From Bradyrhizobium sp. WD16 (GTDB lineage: Bacteria; Pseudomonadota; Alphaproteobacteria; Rhizobiales; Xanthobacteraceae): a stretch of 64,000 nucleotides of DNA. Below, in pieces: positions 19,372-28,301 of this stretch. A program made the translations under genes and the position numbers. Where the stretch lies: positions 558,001-622,000 of the forward strand of contig NZ_CP028908.1 in NCBI RefSeq assembly GCF_024181725.1. The letters run 5' to 3'. The stretch's first letter is position 1; every line of letters begins with the position of its first letter. The notes below the pieces were generated by a model. The model ran no database searches, had not been told where the DNA came from, and was given only the letters and a program-made list of their open reading frames with translations.

Positions 19372-20280
19372 CTATCCGAGACCCAGTTTCTTGAAGGCCT
19401 TGCTGATGTAGGAGGCCTTGTTCTCGCTCGGCTCGAGACCGCCGGACTTTACTAGATTATACGCGTCTTTGTACCACTTGCTGTCCGGAAAGTTGTGGCC
19501 AAGCACGGCGGCGGCGGTCTGCGCTTCGCCGACGACGCCGATCGCCATGTAGGCCTCGGTCAGGCGCGCCAGTGCTTCCTCGACATGGCGCGTGGTCTGA
19601 TACTGGGTCACCACCAGCTTGAAGCGATTGATCGCCGCGGTGAAGTCGCGCTTGTCCATGTAATAGCGGCCGACCGCCATTTCCTTGCCGGCGAGCTGGT
19701 CGCGCGCGGCCTCCAGCTTCTTCTTCGCCGAGTTGGCGTATTCGGAATCCGGATATTTGCGGATCACCTCTTCCAGCGCATTCATGGCCTTCTCGGTGCG
19801 GCCCTGGTCGCGGCTGATGTCGGGGATCTGGTCGTAATGGGAGGCGGCGATCAGATACTGCGCATAGGCTGCATCCGGCGTGCCCGGATGCAGGCTGATG
19901 TAGCGCGACGCCGAGCCGATCGCCGAATCGTAATCGCCGGATTCGTAGGAGGCATAGGCGGACATCAGCAACGACTTGCGCGCCCAGGTCGAATAGGGAT
20001 GCTGGCGGTCGACCTCCTCGAACTTCTTGGTGGCGCCCTTGATGTCCTTCTTCTCGTTCATCAGGTACAAGCCCTCATTGTAGAGCTTGTCCGCTGGCTC
20101 CTCGACGAAGTTCTCATCCTTGGAAAAGAACTTGTCCATGATGTTGCCGGTGCCGCAGCCGCCGAGCGACATCGACAGCGTCACCCCGGCGACAGCCAGC
20201 ATGAGACGCCGTCCGAATGCCGCACTGATGCGGGAAACCTTTGCGTCGACCGAGACCGCCGCTTCGCCCGTGAACGTCAT
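19372..20280 (-). CDS. bamD: Outer membrane assembly lipoprotein BamD (ComL)
   Basis: About 302 residues. A signal peptide ends in the lipobox LGGC, with Cys42 as the lipidated residue; TPR repeats follow (ADKLYNEGLYLMNEKKDI, KKFEEVDRQHPYS, AIGSASRYISLHP, ALEEVIRKYPDSEY). BamD works with BamA to insert beta-barrel proteins in the outer membrane. ATG 20280 is used; an in-frame TTG at 20292 is an alternative. It lies downstream of lpxC and upstream of recN, the usual order in this group. Confidence 0.95.
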   Translation of the reverse strand: MTFTGEAAVSVDAKVSRISAAFGRRLMLAVAGVTLSMSLGGCGTGNIMDKFFSKDENFVEEPADKLYNEGLYLMNEKKDIKGATKKFEEVDRQHPYSTWARKSLLMSAYASYESGDYDSAIGSASRYISLHPGTPDAAYAQYLIAASHYDQIPDISRDQGRTEKAMNALEEVIRKYPDSEYANSAKKKLEAARDQLAGKEMAVGRYYMDKRDFTAAINRFKLVVTQYQTTRHVEEALARLTEAYMAIGVVGEAQTAAAVLGHNFPDSKWYKDAYNLVKSGGLEPSENKASYISKAFKKLGLG

Positions 20281-20656
20281 GCGTTTAACCAACCTGTCGA
20301 CCCCAAACCCGCCGAAAAGGTGCCGGACCGATCGCAGGTCCGTCCCCTGGCATACAATCCCCAGACACAGCGCGCCGGCATCGCTGCCGCGACCGCCCCG
20401 TCGATCGGCCTCCGCGAGGTCATCGCGGCGCGCTTATCTAGCTGAAAAACCTGCCTTTACCAACGCAGTAGGTACACATTTCGCCGGGATTAAGGCGAAG
20501 CCGCCGGCGGGTTCCCCAAGGCCGGCCGCTATCCACCGCGGCCTGCCTCGACGTGCCTTGAGGTGCGCCGCCGCCACCACAAACAGCAATGGCCGGGACG
20601 AGCCCGGCCATGCGATTCAACGGATCAATGATTAACCGAGCGACCGATTAACCGCC
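20281..20656 (-). other. Intergenic region between lpxC and bamD
   Basis: No gene seen. It holds one ATGGCCGGG-N5-CCCGGCCAT palindrome (20589-20611) of the dispersed family and an AT-richer stretch near 20440-20490 that could carry the bamD promoter. No clear promoter boxes were identified. Confidence 0.4.
20589..20611. repeat. Dispersed palindrome ATGGCCGGG-N5-CCCGGCCAT
   Basis: Perfect nine-base arms with an ACGAG loop, the same unit that ends the MITE-like element at 15201-15390. Located downstream of lpxC, where it can fold as a 3' hairpin. Confidence 0.7.
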
Positions 20657-21619
20657 TCAGGACACGTCCGGGGCATAGGCCGGCACCAGGCCACCCAGCA
20701 TGCCGCCGACCACTTCGGCATGGCCACGGGCCGGGCGCCGCTTCAGCGCCGGCTCGGCTTCGACCACGCGCCAGGCGCTGCGGTCGGCCATCAGGGTGGT
20801 GAGCGCCAGGTTGTTCAGCTTGTGGCCGCCACGCACCGAACGATAGTGTCCGAGCAGCGGCAATCCGGCGAGCGCGAGATCACCGATCACGTCGAGCACC
20901 TTGTGGCGGGCGCATTCGTCGGAATAGCGCAGGCCTTCCGGATTCATCACCCGATCGGCATCGAACACCACCGAATTGTCCAGCGAGGCGCCCAGCGCGT
21001 AGCCGGCCTGCCACAGCTGCTGCACGTCGCTCATCCGGCCGAAGGTGCGGGCCCGGGCGACATCGCGGCGGAATGATTCGGGTGTGAGCTCGAGGCAATA
21101 GCGCTGGCGACCGATCAGCGGGTTATCGAAGCTGATCTCGACCTCGGCGCGGAAGCCGTTGGCGTAGGGCAGGAATTCGCCGACGCGGTCGCCGATCGCG
21201 ACCTGCACCGGCTTGAGAATCTCGATGAAGCGACGCGGCGCGGCCTGCTGCACGACGCCGGCGCGATCGATCGCGGCGACGAACGGCCCGGCGCTGCCGT
21301 CCATGATCGGCACTTCCGGACCGTCGACAGTGATGGTGGCGTTGTCGACGCCCATGCCGCGCAGCGCGGCCAGGACGTGTTCGGCGGTGGAGATCAGCGG
21401 ACCTTCGCCGTCGCCGAGCACGGTTGCGAGCTCGGTCGCGACCACCGCGCCGGGCCTGGCCCGAACTTCGCGGTCGATCCCGTCGCCGGTGCGAACGAAG
21501 ACGTATCCGGCATCGACCTCAGCCGGTCCGAGCGTAAGATTGACCTTCGAGCCTGAATGGACGCCAACGCCTGTGACCGTCACGAGCGTGCGAAGCGTCG
21601 TTTGCCGGCTGAATTTCAT
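20657..21619 (-). CDS. lpxC: UDP-3-O-acyl-N-acetylglucosamine deacetylase
   Basis: A 320-residue zinc amidase that commits UDP-acyl-GlcNAc to lipid A synthesis. Zinc ligands are seen in TAEHVLAAL (His) and in ARHKVLDVIGD (His and Asp); the catalytic His is in RGGHKLNN. The start ATG 21619 gives MKFSRQTTLR, the usual beginning in relatives as I recall them; ATG 21646 adds nine residues and is possible. It lies after ftsZ but is separated by repeats and a terminator, so it probably has its own promoter. Confidence 0.96.
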   Translation of the reverse strand: MKFSRQTTLRTLVTVTGVGVHSGSKVNLTLGPAEVDAGYVFVRTGDGIDREVRARPGAVVATELATVLGDGEGPLISTAEHVLAALRGMGVDNATITVDGPEVPIMDGSAGPFVAAIDRAGVVQQAAPRRFIEILKPVQVAIGDRVGEFLPYANGFRAEVEISFDNPLIGRQRYCLELTPESFRRDVARARTFGRMSDVQQLWQAGYALGASLDNSVVFDADRVMNPEGLRYSDECARHKVLDVIGDLALAGLPLLGHYRSVRGGHKLNNLALTTLMADRSAWRVVEAEPALKRRPARGHAEVVGGMLGGLVPAYAPDVS

Positions 21620-21739
21620 CCCGAACGTGCCCAGTTTCGACTTCATTCCGGCCGGTTGTTGCCGCCACACCGTGGCTAAACCGTCGGTATCCCCAAAGTC
21701 ACAATTGCGAAGCCGAGTCCCAAAGTCCCCGAGAGGCAC

Positions 21740-22114
21740 AAAACCTTTGAACCATCATTTCCCCCGATGATTCAGCAGATCCTAGTCCCCGAAAGTACTG
21801 TAGTCCCCGTGTATTAAAGTTCTCGAAGGACGCGTTGCCGCACCCCAGGAACACCCCTTAGTGGCGTCACCATACTCTTCAGCAGGAGTCGCGCCAGTCA
21901 CGCTTTTTTACCGATTGTTACCCCAACTCCGCCGTATTTGCGCCGCCCGTTAACCAAATTCGGCGCCCCTGGCAAGCCCCTCTTCAGGCGGAATTCACTT
22001 TAAAAATCAGATGCTTATAATTTCCGCTACATCAACGAAAAAGTCCCGACCGCAGCCGGCCGGGACTTTTTTGTGACGATCGCTCTGTAACAGACCGCCA
22101 GTGCGGTGGATGTG
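21740..22114. other. AT-rich intergenic region upstream of lpxC
   Basis: No gene seen. On the plus strand a promoter-like TTCACT (21994-21999) and TATAAT (22016-22021) lie just before a strong hairpin terminator, which would give only a very short transcript. On the minus strand this is where the lpxC promoter should be. Several CTAGTCCCC-like fragments are present near 21782 and 21802. Confidence 0.35.
22037..22072. terminator. Rho-independent terminator between ftsZ and lpxC
   Basis: A stem pairing AAAAGTCCCG with CGGGACTTTT around a GC-rich loop, with T-runs on both strands. It can act for the ftsQAZ transcript reading leftward and also rightward. Confidence 0.8.
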
Positions 22115-22493
22115 CTAGAGTTCCTTTGTTTCCAACGTTCCTGCGAACGTTGGAAACGGGACACTAGTGTCCCGTCTCCGAATTACCGCTACGTTTGCCT
22201 CGCGCTCGCACGGTAATTCGGAGACATAGGGACACTAGCAAAATCAAAGTGTTAGTGTGGCTTATGTCTCGCAATTGCCTACAGGGGCTTGCCGCAAAGG
22301 GCATAGGCAATTGCGAGACGCCACACTAGTGTCCTGTCTCCGAATTACCGCTTCATTTGCCTCACCCTCGCACGGTAATTCGGAGACATAAAGGACACTA
22401 GCAAAATCAAAGCGCTAGTGTGGCTTATGTCTCGCAATTGCCTACGAGAGACTGGCCGCAAAGGCGGTAGGCGATTGCGAGACGCCACACTAG
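22115..22493 (+). repeat. Composite hairpin repeat array C-A-B-A-B downstream of ftsZ
   Basis: Module C (22115-22167) has arms GTTTCCAACGTTC / GAACGTTGGAAAC. Module A copies are at 22164-22238 and 22326-22401, module B copies at 22252-22329 and 22415-22493. Modules share CTAG at their joints (GGGACACTAGTGTCCC and CCACACTAGTGTCC) and A joins B through the linker CAAAATCAAAG. The last CTAG (22490-22493) contains the ftsZ stop codon. Confidence 0.85.
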
Positions 22494-24262
22494 TTGGACT
22501 GCCGCCGCAGAAAGGCGGGGATATCCAGGTGGTCGTCGCCCTGGGCCGGCGGCAGCGGCGCCGGACGGCCATGGGTGTCCAGTCCCTGCGGCGCCGGACG
22601 GCGCGCATATTCCGACACCGGCTCGCCGGCGCCGGCCTGGGGCACCGGCCGCTGCGGCTTGCGTTCCTGGAGCGGCGGCATCTGCATGCCGGGACCTGCG
22701 CCGCGACCGGAGACCGGCGGCTCGTGGTCGTCGTCACGCCGGCCGAGGCCGACATTGGCAAGGCGCTGCAGCAGCGACAGCCGGGTCTTCTGCGGATGTT
22801 CCTCCTCGACCTCGCCGCTGGCCTGGCGAATCTGCGCCTGGGCCGGCATCGGCAGGTCCTCGAACTTCGGCATGCGCGGCGCACGCAGGGGAGCCCGCTC
22901 CGCCGCCGGCGGAATGAACGTGCTGGGGAGCGAGGCCTCCTGGGGCTGCGCCGGCGCGGCGTGTTCGCTGAAGGCCATCGACCTGTTCTGGATCGGACGG
23001 ATGGTGACGTCGCCATAGGCGGCCGGTTGCATCGGGGCGGAAGCCGGGGCCGCCGTCTGGCCCGGCGACACCGCGGCGGCGATCGCCGCCAGGGCTGCAC
23101 GATCGATGTTCTCGGCGTTCTGGAGCGGGGCGGACGCCGGCGCGCCGCCGGCCTTCTGCGCCGCTTCCTGCTTGGCGAGACGCTCCGCCATGCGGGCATT
23201 GTCGGCCTTCAGGCGCGCGGTGAGATCGGCGAGACGGCCGTCGACACCGGGAGCGGAAGCGGCGGCGGGCGCCGCCGCCGTCAGCCGGGCGGTCGCGGTC
23301 TGGTCGATGCCGGTGGCCACCACCGAAACGCGGATCACGCCATCGAGTGATTCGTCGAAGGTGGCGCCGACGATGATGTTGGCGTCCTGGTCGACCTCCT
23401 CGCGGATACGGGTGGCCGCCTCGTCGACCTCGAACAGCGTGAGGTCCTTGCCGCCGGTGATCGAGATCAGGAGGCCGCGGGCGCCCTTCATCGAGGAGTC
23501 GTCGATCAGCGGGTTGGCGATGGCGGCTTCGGCCGCGGTCAGCGCCCGCTTCTCGCCGGTGGCTTCGCCGGTTCCCATCATCGCCTTGCCCATCTCGCGC
23601 ATCACGGCGCGGACGTCGGCGAAGTCGAGGTTGATCAGGCCTTCCTTGACCATCAGGTCGGTGATGCAGGCGACGCCCGAATAGAGCACCTGGTCCGCCA
23701 TGGCGAAGGCATCGGCGAAGGTGGTCTTCTCGTTGGCGACCCGGAACAGGTTCTGGTTGGGAATGATCAGCAGGGTGTCGACCACCTTGTGCAGCTCGGT
23801 GATGCCCGCCTCGGCGGTGCGCATCCGGCGCTGGCCCTCGAAGTGGAACGGCTTGGTGACGACGCCGACGGTGAGAATGCCCATCTCCCGCGCGGTCTTG
23901 GCGATCACCGGCGCCGCGCCGGTGCCGGTGCCGCCGCCCATGCCGCAGGTGACGAAGACCATGTTGGCGCCCGACAGATGATCGCGGATCTCGTCGATCA
24001 CCTCCTGCGCCGCGGCCGCGCCGACATCCGGCTGCGATCCGGCGCCGAGCCCCTGGGTGACCTGGGTTCCCATCTGGATGATGCGCTCGGCCTTGGACAT
24101 GGTCAGCGCCTGCGCGTCGGTATTGGCGACGACGAAATCGACCCCGACCAGGCCGGCGGTGATCATGTTGTTGACGGCATTGCCGCCGGCACCGCCGACG
24201 CCGAACACGGTGATCCGCGGCTTCAGCTCGCGAATATCGGGAATGTTGAGATTGATGGTCAT
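22490..24262 (-). CDS. ftsZ: Cell division protein FtsZ
   Basis: A 590-residue tubulin-like GTPase that forms the Z ring. The nucleotide motif GGGTGTG is at 109-115, and [11 protein letters not shown] is the T7 loop that completes the GTPase site. A long Ala/Pro/Gln-rich linker (about 320-575) follows, typical of alphaproteobacterial FtsZ. The conserved C-terminal peptide [11 protein letters not shown] is intact even though the TAG stop comes from an adjoining repeat. It is 93 bases downstream of ftsA. Confidence 0.98.
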   Translation of the reverse strand: MTINLNIPDIRELKPRITVFGVGGAGGNAVNNMITAGLVGVDFVVANTDAQALTMSKAERIIQMGTQVTQGLGAGSQPDVGAAAAQEVIDEIRDHLSGANMVFVTCGMGGGTGTGAAPVIAKTAREMGILTVGVVTKPFHFEGQRRMRTAEAGITELHKVVDTLLIIPNQNLFRVANEKTTFADAFAMADQVLYSGVACITDLMVKEGLINLDFADVRAVMREMGKAMMGTGEATGEKRALTAAEAAIANPLIDDSSMKGARGLLISITGGKDLTLFEVDEAATRIREEVDQDANIIVGATFDESLDGVIRVSVVATGIDQTATARLTAAAPAAASAPGVDGRLADLTARLKADNARMAERLAKQEAAQKAGGAPASAPLQNAENIDRAALAAIAAAVSPGQTAAPASAPMQPAAYGDVTIRPIQNRSMAFSEHAAPAQPQEASLPSTFIPPAAERAPLRAPRMPKFEDLPMPAQAQIRQASGEVEEEHPQKTRLSLLQRLANVGLGRRDDDHEPPVSGRGAGPGMQMPPLQERKPQRPVPQAGAGEPVSEYARRPAPQGLDTHGRPAPLPPAQGDDHLDIPAFLRRQSN

Positions 24263-24355
24263 GTCTGCCTCTCGATTACGCGCGCGTTGTGCCGGAATGC
24301 CTGCGGTCCATGACCGAAGCCGATGGTGAACTCACTGAATGCCGATGCCGGATCA

Positions 24356-25684
24356 TCAGAATCCCTCACGAAGCCACTGCCCCACCTTGCCGAAATAGCC
24401 GCCACCGTAAGTCCCCGTCCGGACCTGCCGGGCGTAGCGCGGCTCGACATGTTCGAGATGGGCGAATTGCGGATAGACCAGCAGGCCGGTCGGCACCGCG
24501 AAGGCGGCGCTCTTGGCCTCGTTCGGCAGCCGGGCGAAACCCAGCGGCCGGCCGATCCGCACCGGGCGGTTGAGGATCCGGCCGGCGAGTTCGGGGATGC
24601 CGGTGAGCTGGGAGGCGCCGCCGGTCAGAACCACGCGGGCGCGCGGTTCTGCCGCAAAAGGCGACTCCGCCAGCCGGTCGCGGACCATCTCGAAAATCTC
24701 CTCGGCACGGTGGCGGATGATATTGGCGATCATGGCGCGGGACACGATGTGCGAAGCGTCATGGTCGTGGTCGTCGACCGCCGGCACCCTCATCATCTCG
24801 CGAGCGTCGGATCCACCCGTCAGCACAGTCCCGTATAAAGTCTTGATTCGCTCGGCATCTGCAATGCATGCGCCGAGCCCGCGTGCAAGATCCATGGTGA
24901 TGTGTTGCCCGCCGAGCGCAAATCCGCTGGCATGGACGAAACGTCCGGTCGAATAGATCGCGATGGACGTGGTTCCCGCCCCCATGTCGACGATCGCGGC
25001 ACCGGTGTCGATCTCGTCGTCGGTCAGGACCGAGAGCGCGGCGAGATAGGGACCCGCGGCCATCGCCTCGACGTTGAGATGGCAGCGCTCCACCACCAGC
25101 ATCAGGTTCTTGACCACCATGGAATCGGCGGTGACGACGTTCATGTCGACCCCGAACTGGTGGGCCACCATGCCGCGCGGATCGCGGATGCCCTTGACGC
25201 CGTCGAGGGAATAGCCGACCGGCAAGGCATGCAGCGAGGTGCGGCCGACGCCGGTGGCGTGGCGCATGCCGGTGCCGGTGACGCGGCCGACGTCGTCCGG
25301 CGACACCGTGCCGCCGCGAATATCGGCTGCCGCCTCGATCAGCTGCCCCTGCAGCCGGCCGGCAGAAACCGACAACAGGACGGATTCGACCTGGACCTTG
25401 GCCATGCGTTCGGCGATCGCCACAGCCTGGCGGACCGACTGTTCGCACTGGGCGAGATCGGCGACGGCGCCGGCCTTCACCCCGAACGACTGGATATGGC
25501 TGATGCCCATCAGCTCGATGGCATGGCTGCGGCCGCGCAGCGCCTCGGCCGGCCCGCAGGGCTTCAGCCGCGCGATCAGGCAGGCGATCTTGCTGGTGCC
25601 GATATCGAGGGCGGCCACGATCGTGGTCCGTCCCGCCGGGATCGGGCGCGTCTTGGGCGTCTGCTGGCCGTCAAGGCTCGTCAT
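24356..25684 (-). CDS. ftsA: Cell division protein FtsA
   Basis: A 442-residue actin-like ATPase that tethers FtsZ to the membrane. It shows the actin-fold phosphate loops AALDIGTSKIACLIA and AAIVDMGAGTTSIAIY, and VVLTGGASQLTGI near the end. The C-terminal amphipathic helix GKVGQWLREGF is the membrane anchor. The ATG overlaps the ftsQ stop (ATGA), so translation of the two is coupled. Confidence 0.97.
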   Translation of the reverse strand: MTSLDGQQTPKTRPIPAGRTTIVAALDIGTSKIACLIARLKPCGPAEALRGRSHAIELMGISHIQSFGVKAGAVADLAQCEQSVRQAVAIAERMAKVQVESVLLSVSAGRLQGQLIEAAADIRGGTVSPDDVGRVTGTGMRHATGVGRTSLHALPVGYSLDGVKGIRDPRGMVAHQFGVDMNVVTADSMVVKNLMLVVERCHLNVEAMAAGPYLAALSVLTDDEIDTGAAIVDMGAGTTSIAIYSTGRFVHASGFALGGQHITMDLARGLGACIADAERIKTLYGTVLTGGSDAREMMRVPAVDDHDHDASHIVSRAMIANIIRHRAEEIFEMVRDRLAESPFAAEPRARVVLTGGASQLTGIPELAGRILNRPVRIGRPLGFARLPNEAKSAAFAVPTGLLVYPQFAHLEHVEPRYARQVRTGTYGGGYFGKVGQWLREGF

Positions 25685-26655
25685 GCGTCGCTGCCCTTGC
25701 GCTTGGTGGTCTTCTTGTCCTTGAGGAGATCCTCACGGGCCTTGGCCGCATCGTCGGACAGCCGCACGGTGATGCGGTCAGGCAGCCGAAGGTCGATGGC
25801 GGTGATATCGCGCGAGAACAGGCGGTCCTCCCGGTCGAGCTTCGACAGAAGCGCCAGCGCCTCCTCGAGCCCCTGCTCGGGCAGGCGGACGTCGAGGCCG
25901 TCGTTGAGGCGCAAATTCCAGCGCCGCTCGCCGACATAGACGATGGCGCGGACCGCCGAGCGGACCTGCGGATATTGCGACAGCAGGCTGAGGAAATCCT
26001 TCGCCCGCGACTCGGCGCCCTTGCCCACCACCAGCGGCAGCGAGACGAAGCGGCGCGACACCCAGGGTTCGAGCACCGCGCCGTCCTCGGCGATCACCGA
26101 CACCGCGCCGTCCTGCTGCCACAGGGCGAAAGGCTTGCGCTCGGTCAGATCGATCTGGAGACGGCCGGGATAGAGCTTGAGCACGGTGGCGTCGGCGATC
26201 CAGGGGCTGGCCTTGAGGCGGTCGCGCACCGTCGCCGCGTCGAGGAACAGAAGCGACGAACGGCCGGTGACGCCGCCGATGGCGAGGACCTCGTCGTAGG
26301 TCAGCTGCTTGCGCCCCGTGATGCCGACCTCGGTGATGCGGAAGCCGACCGAATTGGCCGCGGCGTTGCGGCCATCGCTGAGCGCGGTGGCGACCGCCTC
26401 GACATGACCGCCACGCACCGCGCCGAAGGCGAGGCTGCCGGCGAGCAGGGTCAGGGTGGCGAAGGCGCCGAAACGGCGGGGCAAGCGGCGATGCAGCACG
26501 GCGAGGAAATGCGGCAGCTCGTCCTCGCGCACGAACGAGACGTCGCGGACCTCGTCGGCGCGCGCCGGCGCTCCGCCGCGGCGCGGCGTTTTCGTCTGTC
26601 CGGACTGGGGCCTCGTCTGTCTCAACGACCGATCGAGGCGTCCTCCACCATCCAT
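25681..26655 (-). CDS. ftsQ: Cell division protein FtsQ
   Basis: A 324-residue bitopic divisome protein. A cytoplasmic Arg/Pro-rich N terminus is followed by one membrane helix at about 62-80 (FGAFATLTLLAGSLAFGAV), a POTRA domain (ITEVGITGRKQLTYDEVLAIGGV), then the FtsQ domain (PFALWQQDGAVSVIAEDGAVL). A basic tail ends in TTKRKGSDA. It overlaps ftsA by four bases. Upstream lie a repeat and an IS630-type element that separate it from ddlB, so it may need its own promoter. Confidence 0.96.
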   Translation of the reverse strand: MDGGGRLDRSLRQTRPQSGQTKTPRRGGAPARADEVRDVSFVREDELPHFLAVLHRRLPRRFGAFATLTLLAGSLAFGAVRGGHVEAVATALSDGRNAAANSVGFRITEVGITGRKQLTYDEVLAIGGVTGRSSLLFLDAATVRDRLKASPWIADATVLKLYPGRLQIDLTERKPFALWQQDGAVSVIAEDGAVLEPWVSRRFVSLPLVVGKGAESRAKDFLSLLSQYPQVRSAVRAIVYVGERRWNLRLNDGLDVRLPEQGLEEALALLSKLDREDRLFSRDITAIDLRLPDRITVRLSDDAAKAREDLLKDKKTTKRKGSDA

Positions 26656-26993
26656 TCCACGAGCTCGTCAAACGTTGCGCCTGCACCGATTGCAGGCTCT
26701 GGCGCAGGTGACGTCTCGGTCATGCCGGCTGGGTGTCGAATCGAGGCAGATCAGACCCTCCGTCCCCTCGATGCGATCGTCGTTGCGGAAATCCGCACGG
26801 CTCACGCCCCGGCAGCCAAGCGCCTCATGCGCCGCCAGCGTTAACCTTCGGACGTCCTGGTAAACAAATGGTAAAGCCGATGCAGGCAGGACGCGATTTA
26901 GCTCGTCGGGAGAATAGTTTGCCTCGTTAACGGCGACCGAAAGCGAGGGAACCCGGGCCTGGGCCGATCGCCCCGGCTGGCCCGCCAGGGTTC
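26656..26993 (-). other. Gap upstream of ftsQ
   Basis: No gene seen. The stretch 26840-26935 is AT-richer than its surroundings, with GTTAAC repeats and an AAACTATTCTC-like box on the minus strand. It could carry a promoter for ftsQAZ, now the nearest non-repeat sequence upstream of ftsQ. No clear consensus match. Confidence 0.3.
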
Positions 26994-27069
26994 CTAGTGT
27001 CCTGTTTCCAACGTTCGTATCCCATTGCAGCAGGCGCTCATACGAACGTTGGAAACAAGGGGACACTAG
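26994..27069 (+). repeat. Module C repeat, left flank of the IS element
   Basis: CTAGTGTCC ... GGACACTAG with 17-base inner arms (GTTTCCAACGTTCGTAT and reverse complement) around the loop CCCATTGCAGCAGGCGCTC. Its terminal TA (27067-27068) is duplicated on the far side of the IS element. Confidence 0.85.
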
Positions 27070-28120
27070 AGCAGACTCCGATCAAGGTGGATCATATCCG
27101 CATGCGGCGAAGTAGTTTGCGCATTGGGCGGGCTTGAAGATGTCGGCGCAGGTTTCGAGGGCGCGCATCAGGGCGGCGACAGTTCGCTCGGCGATTTTGC
27201 GCAAATGCGCTTTCAGCTTGGAAAACGCCTTCTCGATCGGGTTCATGTCGGGGCTATAGGGCGGGAGGTAGAGCAGCTCGGCGCCCGCGGCCTCGATCAA
27301 CTCCTTGACCCGCGGCCCCTTGTGGGCGGACAGATTGTCCATGACGACAACGTCGCCTTTCGTGAGGGTAGGAACGAGGCAGTGTTCCACCCAGTCCTCG
27401 AACAGGGCGGCGGTGATCGGACGATCATAGGTCTTCGCCGCCACGAGCCCGCGAAGGCGGATGCCGGCGACGAGCGTGACCGTCTTGTAATGGCCGTGCG
27501 GCACGCCGACGCGCAGCCGCCGCCCACGCCGGCAACGCCCGCCTTTGCGCGCCAAATTGGTCGAGGCGCCCGTTTCGTCGATGAAGACGAGCTTCTCGGG
27601 ATCGAGATCGAGCTGTCGCTCGAACCATTCGAGGCGTTGCTTCAGGACGTCCGGCCGCTGCTGCTCCGAGGCGTGTGCGGTCTTTTTTTAAACGTGACGC
27701 CATGACGGTCGAAGAAGCGCCACAGCACGGAACTCGAAAAATGCTCGCCGCAATTCCTGATCAGACGTTCCTGGATCTCCAGCAGGGTGACGTCCGGCGT
27801 GCGCCGGATCAGACCCATCAGATAGCCGTGATGGGCTTCGATGCGGCCGGAGCGGCGATCGCCTCCAGTCGGCTTCGGCGACATTTCTCCCGTCGTCTCG
27901 AATTGCTTGACCCAGCGCACGGCGCTCGCAATGCTGACTTCGAAACGCTTCGCCGCCGCATTGCGCGACAGCCCGCCCGAGACGACAGCCTCCACCACTC
28001 GTTTGCGAAGATCGTCGGAAAGCGCCATTCCAGCCGCCTCCATTCTGCGGCAGGAATCATGAATCAGATGTCAGCCGATTCGGGAATCCTGATTCGATTC
28101 ACATCGCTCGGAGCCTGCTC
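27069..28120 (-). mobile_element. IS630-family insertion sequence between ddlB and ftsQ
   Basis: A 1052-bp element. The ends are imperfect inverted repeats (GAGCAGACTCCGATC on the left, GAGCAGGCTCCGAGC read inward from the right). TA flanks both sides (27067-27068 and 28121-28122), the target duplication expected for IS630. Removing it rejoins GGACAC-TA-GTGTCC, the palindromic junction of repeat modules C and A, exactly as seen uninterrupted at 22157-22173. Confidence 0.88.
27082..28043 (-). CDS. IS630-type transposase, two frames joined by a -1 frameshift
   Basis: Frame A (28043 or ATG 28028 down to a stop at 27642) encodes the HTH part (MALSDDLRKRVVEAVVSGG, NAAAKRFEVSIASAVRWVKQF). Frame B (to 27082) encodes the DDE catalytic part with Asp in VFIDETGAS, Asp in VVMDNLSAHK and Glu in PDMNPIEKAFSKLK. 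They meet at a run of seven A on the coding strand (27683-27689). Slipping back one base gives FKKKTAHASEQQ, the usual IS630 sequence. In frame B a TAA lies immediately before the A run, so the shift must happen inside it. All catalytic residues are present, so it may be active. Confidence 0.88.
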
Positions 28121-28287
28121 TAGTGTCCTGTCTCCGAATTACCGCTTCATTTGCCTCACCCTCGCACGGTAATTCGGAGACATAAAGGACACTAGCAAAA
28201 TCAAAGCGCTAGTGTGGCTTATGTCTCGCAATTGCCTACGAGAGACTGGCCGCAAAGGCGGTAGGCAATTGCGAGACGCCACACTAG
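28120..28287 (+). repeat. Composite hairpin repeat A-B, right flank of the IS, downstream of ddlB
   Basis: Module A at 28120-28195 and module B at 28209-28287, both with intact arms and CTAG ends, almost identical to the second A-B pair at 22326-22493. It ends 14 bases before the ddlB stop codon. Before the IS insertion it formed a C-A-B unit with 26994-27069. Confidence 0.85.
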
Positions 28288-28301
28288 CGGCCGACGGCCG
28301 G

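Noticed and set aside
21994-22072. Plus-strand promoter-like boxes followed by a terminator, a possible small RNA
   Set aside because: The transcript would be only about 45 bases, mostly terminator stem; kept as a note in the intergenic entry, not called as an RNA gene.
22115-22493. Regularly repeated hairpins that might be taken for a CRISPR array
   Set aside because: Units alternate between different palindromes with conserved linkers, no unique spacers and no cas genes nearby.
24259-24450. Small frame between ftsA and ftsZ that might be an extra division gene
   Set aside because: It overlaps the 3' end of ftsA out of frame and has no recognisable features.
26668-27066. 132-codon minus-strand frame upstream of ftsQ
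   Set aside because: It runs through a module C repeat and shows no domain or good ribosome site; likely non-coding.
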